Positions 12,829 through 26,511 of a DNA stretch of 64,000 bases are shown one piece after another. The first letter of the stretch is position 1. The number at the start of each line of letters is the position of its first letter. The stretch is taken from positions 7,321,001-7,385,000 of the forward strand of contig OY987266.1 of the NCBI GenBank assembly GCA_963920665.1. The letters run 5' to 3'. The notes beneath the pieces are model-generated. The model made no database searches and was not told the DNA's origin. It saw only the letters and a list, made by a program, of their open reading frames with translations. The position numbers were made by a program, and so were the translations under genes. The DNA is from Straminergon stramineum. Its lineage: Eukaryota; Streptophyta; Bryopsida; Hypnales; Calliergonaceae.

Positions 12829-13734
12829 TTAACTCCTAAAGGACCAAGACCATTTTTCTGTCAAAAAACAATCAAAATTGTCATTTCTATGCGTTCACTC
12901 AAGAAAACAATTTTTTTTAATAATCTAACTAGAGGATCTTGTACTTTACTTGTTTGAGACTAAGTGATAAAAATTTCATGAAATTTGATTGTACTTATTG
13001 AGAGACATTAGCATTCAAAGTTGGAATTTTTTTTGAACACTGGCTTGTAATTTTAGATGACTCTGACAACCTTTTGTTGAAATTTTTTGCACTATGAAAT
13101 TTGAATTGAAAATTTTTTTGTTGAAGAATTGAGTTGAGAATCTAGGAAAAAAATTTCAAAAAAAAATTTCTTGATTTTCATTCTTTAAAAAATTGTTAAG
13201 AAGAAATAGGTTCAAGATTACAAAGAAAAACTAAATTGTTAGTAGCTCTAAGATGGGATTGAAACACAATAATCCCGATGGTGAGATTGTTCTAGCAAGC
13301 AAATTGAACCTTGTCAAATAGCTTGTTTGTTTTTAAAATTATGAATTTGCGTTCAAAAATGAATCTTGTAAGTTATTTTTTCAAGAAGATGCTTATATTG
13401 TCCAAAGAACAAGATTGTTCATAACTTTCACATCACTAATCCAAATGGAAAGAATCAAAGTTTCAAGTGCAGACAAAAATATAATCTATGGGGGAAATTT
13501 TTTTTCAAGTTTTTGTAAACTTCTTTTTTTGCCCATTGAATGAAAATTTGGCTTTTTGTAGTGTAACTTTTGCTCTTGGGCACCGATTGAAATGAAAATT
13601 ATATTCCCACAAAGCTAATAAGTTTTTCTATCTTATGAGAAAATTTCAGAAAATTTCATTAAAAATTGAGGTCATAGGAACTTGCCCAAAATCCATTTTG
13701 TCCCTTGAGGGGACAATGGTCCTCTAGAAATTAA
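12829..13734. mobile_element. TTAA-flanked element B (non-autonomous)
   Basis: TTAA lies at 12829-12832 and 13731-13734. The body begins CTCCTAAAGGACCA and the right end read backwards is TTTCTAGAGGACCA (11 of 14 equal). The interior is homologous to element A, for example around 'gaattgagttgaga' and 'aaaaaattgttaag', but carries an extra 250 bp or so near 13310-13620 that A lacks. No transposase frame. Confidence 0.65.
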
Positions 13735-14660
13735 GCAATTACTTGTACCTGGAGTTTGGGTTTCTTAAGTGGGATGATTTTCTTGTGTACAAAAATAAAG
13801 TTAGGAAGAATTTCATAATTTTTCAAAACATAATTACTATGAATTTTTTAGTTGAAGATTATGTTTGTCCTATACTAGTCATATAGGTCTTCATATTTCC
13901 AACCATAGGCTAGTTACAAAATTAACCAAGGGCTCATTGCAATATTAAAAGTCTTGTAGCCACAATTGCATCAAAAACTATTCTACAACTAATCACTATT
14001 CATTTCTATCTCCATGGAAAGACAACAATCTATATAATCAAAATGGGGAGGGAGGTGATCAAAAATGGATTAGCTACCTTATATAAATTGAAAATTAGGG
14101 TTTAGAAATTGGTTGCAAGGACTTTCAGATTAGGTCAGGTTAGATTTTGAATTTAGATAGGACTTATGACAAAGATGAGGTTGAATTTTTCATTACAAGC
14201 ATTTATAGTAAGACTAATTTTGCTCCATGGTTAAAAACTATGTATGTTGAGGTTTAGGGTTTGGATTTTGGGTGTAGGGGCTTTGAAGTTTTGGCATCTC
14301 CTTGGTTTTATATATTTTCAAAGTACTCTAGTTCTTTACATAGAAACATTCTTGGTTTTTTATAATGAAAATTTTGAACTTAAAAAAAGAAAGAAAAAAT
14401 GACTATACGTATATCCCTTTGAGAAATTTTGAATATAAAAGTTTTACAACCAATAGAAAAATGACTTGCATACCCCTTCCAATTTTATTGTAAGAGCTTT
14501 ACAACCAATGGGAAAATGACACATGTACCCCTTTTGGTATTATGTGGTTCTCACAAAAAACAACAATTTGTCACAATGCGTTCAAAAGAGACATACAATC
14601 CCCCATTATTGTATGGAAACATATGAAGCTTATGAACAATTTGCAGAGGTCAACAAACTA
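13735..14660. repeat. Intergenic with a 66-bp tandem duplication at 14436-14546
   Basis: Two diverged units each contain 'ttacaaccaat(a/g)(g)aaaatgac' and end in 'tacccctt'. Otherwise this stretch downstream of the channel gene shows nothing recognisable. Confidence 0.5.
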
Positions 14661-14665
14661 CAGAA

Positions 14666-17600
14666 TTAACTTGGAACTTCGAGAGGCGTGAACGGAGAAT
14701 CGAGTCCCAAAGTGTCAGTGATGATCTGTGCAACATGGACGAGAATTTCTTGTTGGATTCTATAGAAGACTGCACCTCCCTGCATGTGCACATTCAAATG
14801 ACAATTGAATTAACCAATTTGGATCCACAAGGAAGAAAAATGAAAACGTTTTCACTCAAATTAAGGTAACTGCAACACCTAATTGCGACTCTTTTTTAAA
14901 ACCAACCAACTCCTACAGATTCTTGCTTCAAATGTGCAGCCTCTATTCATGAGAACCTAGAGTCACTTCCAACACTTTAAAAAAACTCATAGTTTAGGAA
15001 CACTGCTCAATTACTTCTAGGAAAACACAAGATGAAGGAGTGGCTTACCTTGGATTTGATCAAGCAATGAAGGGCAATCACAGGCCCATCTTTTTCCATG
15101 GACTTCAAGTAGCAGACGGGAGTGGCTTTCACTGTTTCAACCCCAGGATAGGTAGTCAAGTATTTTTGAACCTTCGTTGTGATGTCAGACACCAAGAAGA
15201 TATGCCTATTGTTCAGCTGAAAGGAGGCTTCCAGCACCTTAAACTGCGCCCTTGAAAAGTTCGTGATGACCTGCACATTATTGAATTTATAATTTGAAGA
15301 AGAGAGGCAAAAGATGTGAGAGTGCAACTTGCCACCCTACTACAAAAGAGAGATATTGAGAGATGCTTTAACTCGACTATAATATCTCCTTTATATCATA
15401 ATATACTGAATATACTACCTTAGATATGTCTTTCTACATACTATAAAATATGTCAAGACTCACTCACTAGGTATGATGTGTGCACACACTAATGGTATAA
15501 TCTTTCGTAGTTACACCTATCTATGTCCTAAGGTGCTTGCATTACCAATGTCCTATGGTGCTTCAGCTACCTCAAAGATCATAGAGTTTAGGTGAATTAA
15601 ATTACTGTGGTGAGTCTCTATCACAGTACAAAATTTCTTGGGCAAATCAAATGCGCAGTAAACATTTAAATTGCATACAAAACTTCTGTGCAGCAACTAA
15701 CCTGACTGGTGAATGCTTGATTGGGGACCAGCACAGGAACACCGTCAAACCCCTGTACATGGGTTTGCATAAATCCAATGTCCTGCACATGCCCTGAAAC
15801 ATCACCTGCCTGTACCCAGAAAACCCCACGTGGCTTATCAGTACTTACCAATTGGCTTATCAGAACTTCTTTTATTGAACTCTGTTTGTAAGTTAGAGGA
15901 TACTAAAACCTTTAGAGATGGACCTCCTACTGACTGACCCCTTTTACCAACAACAACTCATCTCTTCCAAAACATTCGGTTAGGGTTAGCCTTCAATTTG
16001 CAAGTTGTTGTAAGCATGACTTGGCTAATAATAATGTGTATGAGCACTCATCTTCGAATGAATGTCTACCGTCCTGTCACTAGTGGTCTGCAATCTCCCA
16101 CACTTAATGATTGCATAAGAAATCATCCTACGTTTCAGTGACAAAATTTTGATCTCGAGAGAGTTTGGCCTTGTAAGGTGACATGCATAATCAAACTGAC
16201 CAAAATGTGACACCTGCATTTGGACCCAAAACCAACACAAAAACCTAGATAAGATTACACAAGACGTATACAATCAAGACACTGAGATTTTAGAAGAGCC
16301 TAGTGTTGGTTTTGGGTACAACTAAAGACAATACTTTGAAAATTCATAACTTTTTCATCTTGTGTCCAAAGAATGCATGCTAAAGTGGGTTGAAATCCTC
16401 TTTCAGTTGCCAATAAGATTCAAAAATAAAAATTTATGTTTTAAGAAAAGTAACTGTGCTACTGGTGTCGATTACAGGTGACCCAAAGTAATCGCTCCAG
16501 TGATCTCCTAACATATGTGGCTAAAAACGCGTAAATTGACAGAGTATTCTCTACCTTAGGAACTTCTGAAACCCCAAACTAATATGATCCACTACTTGCT
16601 TAGTGGCGATTGAAAAAGTTAAGATATTAGGTCTTGATTTCCATTTTCAGGCGAGTCAAACACACAAGGTTTTTACCTTAATCTTTTCGCCGATAACAAA
16701 CGGCCGGGTAAGGAAGAGAGACGCGCCACCGAACATGTTTCCCACCACCTCCTTGGCAGCCAAACCCACCGCTAGACCTGAAATTCAAATCCAACGCCAG
16801 ATAATCCCTCAAGGACCAAGGATACATGCTTCAAAACTGAACTTATATATTGTGAAAAATATAAATTCAGATGGACGGTATCATCGCAATCAGCGAAGAA
16901 CATTGCAAATGTTGATAAAAGAAAGAAATCAATTTGGACAAAAGAAAGTCCCCATATGACTTCCTTAAAACTGCTTTCAAAACATGCTAAAATAATAGTA
17001 AGGACTTGTGGTCTATTAGGGGATATCATATAATTGCTACAACTATAGCATGACATAGAACTCATGTAATAGAAAACTTTATGTGAATTGCATACCGGAG
17101 ACTCCACCGACAGCAAGAAGTGAACCAAGTGCCATGCCCAAGACCTCAGCAATGCATGACGCTGCAAGGCCATACATTGCCAGTGACACTATTTTGTCGA
17201 TTGCAAATACTCGGCTCTGCAAATCACAGTTCCACAAATCTCAAGTCAATGAACGTGTTTTCGTACAATCGGAACTGATAACAAATTTGCTGTAAATACT
17301 AGAATGTAATAGCTAGATGACTTTCATAGTCACTGGATTGGGAAAATAGAGTGCTACGCTTGCTTTAAAGTTCACAAGATCCTCGGAGAAGTAGGCTCTT
17401 GCGCTAATTCTGTAATCACTATAGTGAGCACATATTCAAGAGATCTATTCTAGAGAAATGGACTAGATAACCTTCAACAGCCCGGAGGCTTGAAAAAACG
17501 TTTTATTGCGAAGTTCTACTCTTGAATCAAGAACGTCCGAGACTAAATATTTTGGCTGACCAAAGGGCTCACATTTGTAATGAATTATAGCCCTTTTCGT

Positions 17601-20600
17601 CACAACTAAAGAAAACATGACTGAAACCTCCATTATATATCTGACAAGATCGAATTGAAAACCACAACCACACACACCCGCAAAAAAACCCTAGCGGCAT
17701 TAAACCTTGTCAATTACAATACAACTTAGTTATAACAAAAACCTTGCCAATTACATACGCAGCTAGATTTTCTAGAATACTTATAGAAGGCAAGGTTTTT
17801 ACTAATCGTTCCCGTAGATCACCATAAATCGAAAGTTATGTAGAATAGATCTGTGATGAAGAGAGCTTTAGCTTTGGAAGATATTTCAATCCATAGAAAT
17901 TGATTCCTCCACAGTCCACACAGTAATTTCACGGAAAAGTGGAGTAGAGATGAGGAACATGCTTTACATTTCATTACAGGGACAGAGACATTACTCCATC
18001 TGCAGGTTTCTGTCGGATGAGATCGTCAACATAAACTTGTTTCCAACGAAAAAAGAACCAAGTGATCGTACAAACAACCGAGACTGCTCGAATCTTGTAA
18101 ATGACATTAGGGGTAATCACGGCTTGCATCTTCCACAACACTGATGTCAACCGCAACCTGGTTTTGTTTCCACCACAACAGGATTCAACACCAGGAAATA
18201 TCAAGAATATCATAAATGACTCACGAGACAAACTTAATTAATCAAATGAAGGCAAGATTTTGGGACAGTACAGATACTCTTTTAAGTCCAACTCTAAGTT
18301 TCATGGCGGGATGTACTCTATCTTATATATTAAATTCAAATCGTGTCACGATTTCATCCATTAGTTCTAGTTGATTATTAAATACACTTATAGGAAGTCA
18401 AAAGAAAAACACAACATGAAAATTAGAGTTGAACTAAAAGGATATTTCAAGTATGTACTTACAGTCTTGTGCTAGCCCATACAATGATCAAACTGCAAAT
18501 AGGCAAGTGTGAAGCTTGAAATGGTGATTCTTCATAAGCAACATTGTCAATTGGCTCACCTTTCCTTTGCTTGCGAGTGAATACTCTGAATCCCAAAATG
18601 CCCCATTCCCAATTTGTCAAAAGTGTTGTGTTACCGAGTATTAACTCTTTGAAGTCAATTATGGAATCTAAAGTGAAAAGACTCTTCATTTACACCAACC
18701 ACTTATTGGTTGGAGTTCCTCTCTCTCTTGTATTGTGAGAAATTGTTAGTTTGAGCAATTAGAAATATGATAAGAGGAGAAATGTGCTAGAGTGGCCTTT
18801 CTCCAAAATGATGTTCCTATAGTTTTAATAAATAATGACATTGTTCCTCTCACCTCAAATCTTCTTCTCAAAATGTCACTTTCCACTCAAAGGAGTCATT
18901 AATATTCTAAATGGTGAAGCCTTTTTGATTAATGATTTTGCAATCTTCTCATCCATTTATACAAGTTTTGGATGAGAACTTATTATGTCTTGTTTCTTTT
19001 CCAATATACACTAACTCATAGAAAACATATGAAGCCATTAAGTAAGAATGACAAGCCAAGTTGGATGTGGAAATGATATTTGACAATACCAAAACAAGGT
19101 AGGACCTAAGGGGTATGACAAAGATGTGCAAATTTCATGGGGGTCAAAGTTTAAAAGGGAAATTAGAGATGTACCCATAGAGCAGTCGACAAAATGTATC
19201 AACCTTTTGGTACACAAGAAAGACCATTGCAAACACAAGGATTTCACGCACGACCAATGTAGCCTGTTGCACAACAATACCCAATTAGAACATGGAGAAG
19301 ATTCCCTTCTAATTAAGTTTCTACATTCTTTCCAAGATGCATAAAAATGTTTTTCTTCAAGTTCCCAATGGCATTAGAGTCACCTTAGATTGCACCAATC
19401 AAAGTAACAAGCAATTAGACAACAAGAAATTCCATAGAAATGGTTGCTTTATTCATGTTATATTGTATTGTTCAATGCCAAATGTACACTAGTTCAAGCA
19501 ATAAGAATGAACAAAGTAATGCTCACATGGTTGCACTATAACATCCTAAAACTACTTGAGATAACAAAGGTTTTCAAACTACCTCTTTGAACACTTGTTA
19601 TCTCAATGCCATAAATGCAATGAATTTATTTCAAACTTATTATCTCACCCCTAGTTGCACATGATGTTGTCTCAAATTTCAACCTTATTGCTTTGTCATC
19701 GACAATCTAAAGTGGACATTAGTTAATCTTCCAAGTTTTCAACTATTTGTATTTTGTTTATATAGTCAACATGCTCTCAAGCCTAGGAACTTGTGATCTT
19801 ATTGCTAGAATCAAAAGGGATTGTTGTGAAAGCAACATTGAAAAATGTCATTTATTTAAGGTTCTTTCAAATTCTTTAGTAGTTTATTTTGTAGATAGCT
19901 AGAGTCCAACTACCTCTTGTTTACTTATTTTATAACAAAGTTGACAATTTCTTTACACATTGATTGTACAAGAATATAAGTAGCAACTAATATGTTAACC
20001 CTTTACTACCTGAATTCATTTTTGAAAATTTTCACATGTTTTCTTGTATCTTTGAATATCTTTGAATGAGAGTATTATTTACTTCAAGTCATCAAATTGG
20101 TCATAAAGGAAGGTCGTCTCTAAAAGATTTAAATACTAATTTGGATGCATGAGAAGTAACTTGGGCAGAACTTACCTCTGAAGCACTCTATTCATCATCC
20201 AAATTGTGGACTTTGGAGCACTTACGGGTTAACCAAAATGAACCAAACAACCTTATGTATTTTCTTCTGCCTCCCAAAAGCAAGTAACAAATGCTTACTA
20301 AACAGGTTACAACTGCTTTAGATAACCATAAGTAAGAAACACTGAGGCAATCCTCATATCCTGCACAAAAACAGCCTAAGTAGGAACGAGAGATGGTTTA
20401 GGGTTTCGGAAGTACTTACAAGAGCTTCACTTTTCTGTAGGCTTGATTGAATGTTAACAGGTAGAAAATCCAGAGGATCCCAATTGTCCGGAATGTAATT
20501 GGCAAACGGTCTCTGAATCTGGTGGAAAATGTAATTGCTCACATTATCCAAGAAATGGTCACCTACTTGACAGCTCTTCTCGACAACCACCTTGGCTGGT

Positions 20601-21453
20601 TTGGCAGCAGCTCGGGCCACCCCACTGCTTGAGTGCCTTTTGGTGCCAGGCTTTGTAGGCCATGACAGCTTCGGTAAGCTTGTGCCTGAGAAGCTAGAAA
20701 CAGACTGCAATAAACTCACATGAGTAATCGGTACATATTACTCTACACTAGGAAGGAGCTCCAAACACCTTAGGTCTACCAATCTGTATCTTAAATTAAG
20801 TTGTTTGTTTGTTTCATTTGTTACGATGAGATCTCCAGAACCGTGCATCCCGCAGTTGCGTTCTTGGTACAATCGGAAAGCCCTCTCCAAGGAGGGGTGC
20901 ATAAACTTCGTTCTGTGGCGTTTGGACCTATGGATGTTTGAGTTACTTTTCAAATTAAAAAATTATTTCTACTTTTATTTTGCCACAGGGCACACTAGTT
21001 AGTTTATGGAAGAATCAAAGTATCGAAGAACAATCACTGGCTCTTCAGGACTATCTTACTTAGCTATGACTCAGGAATCCTATTTTCAAATGCCATAGAC
21101 TATTCTAGAGTTGGAATGCAGTAAGCCAATTGCAACCCACAAGGGAGGGCATGACACAAGACACTATTCAGATTATACAAGACACTGTTAAGATTAGTAG
21201 AAATCATAAAGATTATTGCAACTACCCATCAAAACTTTAACACACAAGCATACATAATCAAGGTTTGACAAGCCCTAGTAACAAACTCTTTCTCAAAAAC
21301 GAAGCTCGTTGACAAGAATTCGCATCGTCAACCCTAAAGTGAAGTAATTCAAAAACTTACTCTACATTGGAATAGGCTCTTCAATGGTACGGCAGGCCCC
21401 CGAGTGGCCGAAAGCGCAGTCGAAGCTTGAAACAAAGCCCCCATTGCCCCCAT
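14666..21453 (-). CDS. Mechanosensitive channel of small conductance-like (MscS-like), organellar
   Basis: Nine exons in order are 21361-21453, 20420-20704, 18463-18569, 17995-18157, 17096-17216, 16677-16777, 15702-15809, 15049-15270 and 14666-14779. They join in one frame to 437 aa. The third exon's upstream limit is the least certain. The first about 30 residues look like an organellar transit peptide (few acidic residues, rich in Ala, Ser and Arg). Hydrophobic helices lie near 148-163, 184-198 and 225-250. The pore-lining and upper beta-domain signature is clear: GLAVGLAAKEVVGNMFGG near 257-274, then LTRPFVIGEKIK, then VLVPNQAF near 316-323. MscS-like proteins open under membrane tension to release ions; plant MSL1-3 act in mitochondria and plastids. 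Which organelle cannot be told from the sequence. The family call is firm, while the first and third exons are moderate. Confidence 0.85.
16200..16495 (+). repeat. Dispersed repeat family R2, copy 2, inside a channel-gene intron
   Basis: This copy lies in the intron between 15810 and 16676 of the MscS-like gene, opposite to the gene's direction. It shares 'tgcatgctaaagtg', 'aatcctctttcagttgcca' and 'gattacaggtg' with the copy at 60655-60860. The start shares 'actgaccaaaatg' with the copy at 29750. Confidence 0.65.
19995..20232. mobile_element. Possible TTAA-type element J in channel-gene intron 2
   Basis: TTAA at 19995-19998 is followed by CCCTTTACTACC, and TTAA at 20229-20232 is preceded by a segment whose reverse complement is CCCGTAAGTGCT. 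Only 7 of 12 terminal positions agree, so this is the weakest member of the set. Confidence 0.3.
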
Positions 21454-21769
21454 TCACCACCCAAGCCAGTTACAGAACGAGCTTCATCCCTGCACTGTAT
21501 TGGCAAACAACAGCTCAGACACAGCACAAAACAAACCCACTGTATCGTCACATGCTTGAGAATCAAAGAAAAGAAATTTTGATAAAATTCACACACACAA
21601 TCCACCCATGAAACTCAAATCACACCAATGAGCTCTTCACCGATTTCCAGATGTGCCTTCTCCCCATCACCGATTTCACCTTAAACCCTAACTACGACAC
21701 TAGAGCCTCAAGTTAACATACAATTCAAATTCTGAAAGAGAAACTGCTCCCAAATCCTCGGATTCAAAC

Positions 21770-21843
21770 CTATTGCATCAATGTGATCACCCTGAAGACA
21801 GACCCAGTGGAAGCAGATCCAAGCCATTAGACCAGCCTCCATT

Positions 21844-21891
<48 letters not shown>

Positions 21892-22000
21892 AATTCAAAT
21901 TTCGAAATCGTTTCAACAGAACTTGTCCACACAGCCTCCCATTCAACCCCATTGCATCAATCAATGTGTACACTCCAAAGATAGACCCAGTTGAAGCAAG
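21770..22000. repeat. (AC)22 microsatellite flanked by a duplicated 50-bp segment
   Basis: The AC run covers 21846-21889. On each side is a copy of a segment containing 'cattgcatcaat' and 'gacccagt(g/t)gaagca' (about 21772-21822 and 21949-22000). It lies just upstream of the MscS-like gene start, in its probable promoter or 5' leader. Confidence 0.8.
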
Positions 22001-23235
22001 GTGAGAAGCGCAATACTTGCTCTTCGATCTTTCGAGTGGTGAAACCACGCTTGTGTGAGCTTCAACAATGTCGCAATTTTGACCTTGTCTCGGGCGTTCC
22101 TTGGCTTGTCGAGAAGCTCGTGGGGAGGATTACAACAGATGGCAACTGGAGATGGAAGATTCGGAGGCCTGGCAATTTGTTGTGAAGACAGTACAGTAGT
22201 GATACTTATACCTTATATTTTTAGTCTGCAACAGTGCATCATTGCTGAAAGACTAGGATACGAATGTGATAACATTCCAGTTGGGTTGTATGAGCTACAC
22301 ATGGAAAGCATGGGAACGCTAGATTTCATTGTTAGATTTCATAGCTTGCCCTACGAAGCACGGCATGCCGCCAAACTTTGCCTGCCTGCCACCGTGGAAC
22401 CCAGTGTTCGGGAGATTTTTTTGAGTTTTCCCAGCTATTTTGCTTTGAATGATTCCCACTTTGAACTGGGTTTTCAAGTAACTTACGGAGTCCAGTGATT
22501 TTCTCTGTTTCTTACTCGAAATAGAAATTTCATAGATTTTTTCGCTGTTTTTTTGGCCAATGTTTTCAAATTGCAACAGGGTGTTTTTCCCAATCTCCAA
22601 CCAAAATCGAACTAAGTTAGCTGGCGGTTTCTTCCCAAGCACTACACATGATCATTTTTTAAAAATCAGTTTTATGGGCTAAGTTTGGCCGAGGGTGAAA
22701 TCCAAGGAAATGAATTTTTGAACTTTTCAAAGTTGGAATTGTCTTTATTGAGTTTCACTTGGACATGAGAAGGGAGAATTACATTTTTGGAGTAGGATTG
22801 GTTTGCCTTGTTGTCAATCACAAAGCAATCAAGGAGTTCAAGTTCAATGTTAGAAATAGTTTTCCGGAAGTCAAAAACTCAATTGCCTCCTTTAATTTGC
22901 TTTACATGGTTCTTCACCCCCCACCCCATGGTTCCCCAACCAATAATTACAATTCTCCACTTGCATTTATCGCACACTTCTATGTTGAAGTCTAGAATTT
23001 CTTTTGTCTTTTCAACAAAGTTTTGCCAATTTTTATATATGGACAGCTAATCCAAGTTTTGGGGAAGCTTCTATATTATATTAGAAATGAATTTCCAAGT
23101 TTTCTGAAGTTGGAAATGTCTGTTGAATTCCATGATGAAATTTCATATCTAAATTAGAAGACACCCCAAAAGCCACATGCCTAGTTCTTAGCCTAGTTAT
23201 GTCACGTGATGAAATGTTTTGAATGTGTACATCTC
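22000..23235. other. Intergenic; unrecognised 147-aa open frame 22055-22498 (+) and a dispersed repeat
   Basis: The longest frame here shows no domain I know and could be chance. The piece 22465-22590 is related to 31660-31775: both have 'tagattttttc' and a 'caagta' block followed by a diverged pyrimidine-rich tract. This is another old dispersed repeat, class unknown. Confidence 0.4.
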
Positions 23236-23239
23236 TTAC

Positions 23240-23450
23240 ATCAAAATGTATCTAATATTGAAGAATCATTTCATGAACAAAAAATACTTTGATTCCTCAA
23301 ACTTTTGTAAATAATATCGAAATGTTGTATCTTTTGTTGCATTGAAATCTCCATTCATTTATCAATATAATAATTTGATTAGTCTAATAATGAAAATTGT
23401 GCACAATAGGAAAAATTATAATTTTAGGTGTCCCTACATTATGTCGACAA
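23240..23450 (+). repeat. Dispersed repeat family R1, copy 3 (partial)
   Basis: Matches the other R1 copies through 'gcattgaaatctcc', 'tagtctaataatgaaa' and 'gcacaatag'. It is more diverged than copies 2 and 4. Confidence 0.55.
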
Positions 23451-24382
23451 AGAAAAAATACATTTTAGGAGTGACTTTGTCTAATTGTCCATGCACCATT
23501 TTGAAGATGAACAATAGCATTTAGTAGGGTTGCAAAATAACAACAATTTGCAAATTTTTGTTATGTTGATGAGCATATTTTGGTAGGACCAAACATTTAT
23601 TGCTCACTTTTGATCCCTCAATTATAAGAGTGGATAAAAAAGTTAGACCACTAGAGATATTCCAAGGCAATTATACTTAGTTTGAACAAGCTATTGAGCA
23701 CTAATTAATTTCCTATTTTTTGTTGGATCTTATTAGAAGTCAAAAGACATTAGTAAAAATCCATCATGAATTGAAATGGTTTTCCTATTGAATTTGTATT
23801 AGTTTCAAGACAATACTATTTCAGCCCTTTGTGGATTTGTACTAAACAAGTGAGTATTCTAGATTCTCTTTTTATGCAATTTTGGACACCATATAAGTAA
23901 AGTATGAATTTTCAAAGTGTTGAAAAGAAGCATACATTTTAGACAAGGATATGTAGGGTTCCATCTCAGTAAGGGGGTTTAATTAGGTGCACAAGTACCT
24001 TAAATATCACCAATAATTATAATTTTCAACTCATAACAATTCCAAAATACTTTGTCTCATAGGCTTCAACTTTAGTAAGTGTCTTGGCTTCTACAGTAAA
24101 GTTACATATAAGAAATTTAAGGATGAAATTGCAATTCTTTAGCTAGAGTTTACAAAAAAAAATGTTGAAGCTTAGTAGTAATTTGTATTGCAGATAAAAA
24201 AATAACTAAAAATGTTGAATCAATTGATATGGTCAATGAAATTCTTGGTGAACACTTTGATGCTATGCATAGGTTATTTTGGTGTACATCAAGCTAGATG
24301 TAGCAAAAATTTGAAGCTAATAATGTTAAAGAATAGTTTAAGAAAAAAGAATTGAATCGTATTATTAATGATCGCTTTTTTA

Positions 24383-25846
24383 CACTAGAAGAAAATGAGG
24401 GGTCTTGCAATTACAATTTGCAACTAGTTTTGTAGCTGCATGGAACGTTTGCAATTAGGTGATAATTTGGAGACCATAGTTACAGTGGACAAGTCGCAGT
24501 AGTTGCAAAATAGTTGCAAAGGTGAGCAAGTTTCTCATCCGACAACCTAGTACTTGGAACTTATATGATTGCTTATATAGAATTTGTTTATGTGCAACTT
24601 GTTGGTGACTTGTTGGTTACTAATATATGACTTCATTGCGACTCATTTATGACTCATTTGCAACTTATTTGAAAATCGTTTGTGACTTGTTTACGACTTC
24701 TTTAGGACTTGTAGATTTGTAGATTTTGAAATTTTAGATCTAGTATTTAGACTACAAAATCCAAATATTCATATTAAATAGATTTTACTAGTTTACAAGA
24801 CTTTACAATTTCATAGGTTTTAAAATTTTCTTGAACTTTAAATATTCGTAGATTTCTATACATTGTAGAAATCTTGGAATCCCATTAACAAAATTCATTA
24901 CATGAGTGTTGTAACTTACATCTCTTATATGTCCAACCTAATGGTATTCTTGACAATTGGTATAGACAATTGATGTAAGACAATCTGAAAACGACTAGAA
25001 AACAATTAAAACATAACTAAAAAATGACTAGGATACAACTAGAAAACACATTAGATGAAATTTGAGGGCATGAAGAGGTTGCAAGTTATTTTGAATTCCC
25101 AAGCGGTGGGAACTCACGACATCAGTAGTATGACCTGGCACGGTCACTACTACATCAGAAAATAATATTATTTTTAATTATTTTAATTTAGTTTTAAGTT
25201 TGTAAGTACTTTCTAGAAATTTTGGGGGAAATTTTTTTTAATTTTTTTTTCCAAAAATTCGGAAATTCAGCCCATTATAGGCTAGTTCCTAATTTCTAGC
25301 AGTACAGGGAACAATGCAAGGAACAACCTTGAAACAGGCTCTTGAAGCCTTCAAGTGTCCTCAAATGACTGAAAATGACTAGGAAACAAGTAAGAAAACA
25401 ACTACAAAACAACTAGAAAATATCTAAAAAGCGACTAGAAAACAACTATCATGATTTTATAATTGCAATTGTTAAATAGTTGTTTCATAGTCATTTTTTG
25501 CAATTGCAAATCAACATGGTAGAGTCTCCAAAGTGTAGAATTGTCCACCTCAACAACTATGATGAATATGGATGGAGAATAGCTTACATTCATTCTAGTA
25601 TTGAACATTTTTACAACTCTCATAATACAACACTTCATTCTGTGATTGCTTTGCAACTAAAAAATCTATATACTTCAATCTATAATTGCCTTGCGACGAA
25701 AACAATGTGCTAGTGATGTAAAACAATGACAAAAAAGAGTTGCGCAAGATTTGGTGCTAATAGAGAGGGCAATAGTTGAAGGATAGTTGTATAGGACATG
25801 TAGTTGCAATTCAGTTGGTTGTAGCACACACTTTTTTCTTCTAATG
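24383..25846. mobile_element. Non-autonomous CACTA (EnSpm)-like element
   Basis: The left end reads CACTAGAAGAAAA, a CACTA-type terminus, and the right end read backwards is CATTAGAAGAAAA (12 of 13 equal). Short subterminal motifs recur in both halves, as is typical of this superfamily: variants of 'ttgcaac', 'gacttgttt' and 'gtagttgcaa' on the left (24410-24720), and variants of 'gactagaaaacaa' on the right (24980-25060, 25370-25450). Candidate 3-bp target copies TTA and TTC differ at one position. No transposase is present in the 1.46 kb. Confidence 0.65.
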
Positions 25847-26511
25847 TTCATTGCACTAATAATTTATTTTATGATTTACTTTAGAGGATTTGTAACCATT
25901 GATGTTCAAATCATAAAATTACACTCAAAGTCAAAATACAACACTAAATTTTGAAATCTAAACTTTGATTGTTATTCTCTATTTGGATTGTCTAAAATCA
26001 ATGCTTGAAAATAGAAAGGTAGAGCAAACACAATGTTGTCTTTAAGATTGTACCATTAGTATTCACACACTAGGTGCTGAAAATAAATTTTAAGTTTAAA
26101 TGAATCAAATTTGAGTCATAAGTTTAAATGCCATTTGCATAGAAATTATGTCCAATAATGACTTTCAAGACCACAATTACCATGATTTATTTGTAAGCCG
26201 TTAGTAATTGCCTCACCACCAAACAACTGGATGACTTGCAAATACTTTTGCAAGACGTTAAATCGTGCCTACAATAGTTGGCCCAATTGATGTGGCTTGA
26301 CACAATCCCCGGCCTAAACCATTGGACCCGGGCGAAAGTGTGGATTGCAAGACTGCAACCCCGCATGACTACAATTTTACAGGATTGTGACCCTAACGAA
26401 AGTGAGGAGGACTATGACCACCCACGTCCTTCCTAGGGCGGTGGTTTTAGGGTTTAGGCACTGGGTTAGAGTTCTAGGGTCTTCTTTTAAACTATGAACT
26501 AATTCACATAT

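Noticed and set aside
22055..22498. 147-aa open frame upstream of the channel gene
   Set aside because: No recognisable domain, no splice context, and it runs into a dispersed repeat; kept only as an intergenic note.
24960..25460. CRISPR-like appearance of repeated GACTAGAAAACAA motifs
   Set aside because: Repeats are degenerate and irregularly spaced, in a eukaryotic sequence; they are better explained as subterminal repeats of a CACTA-type element.
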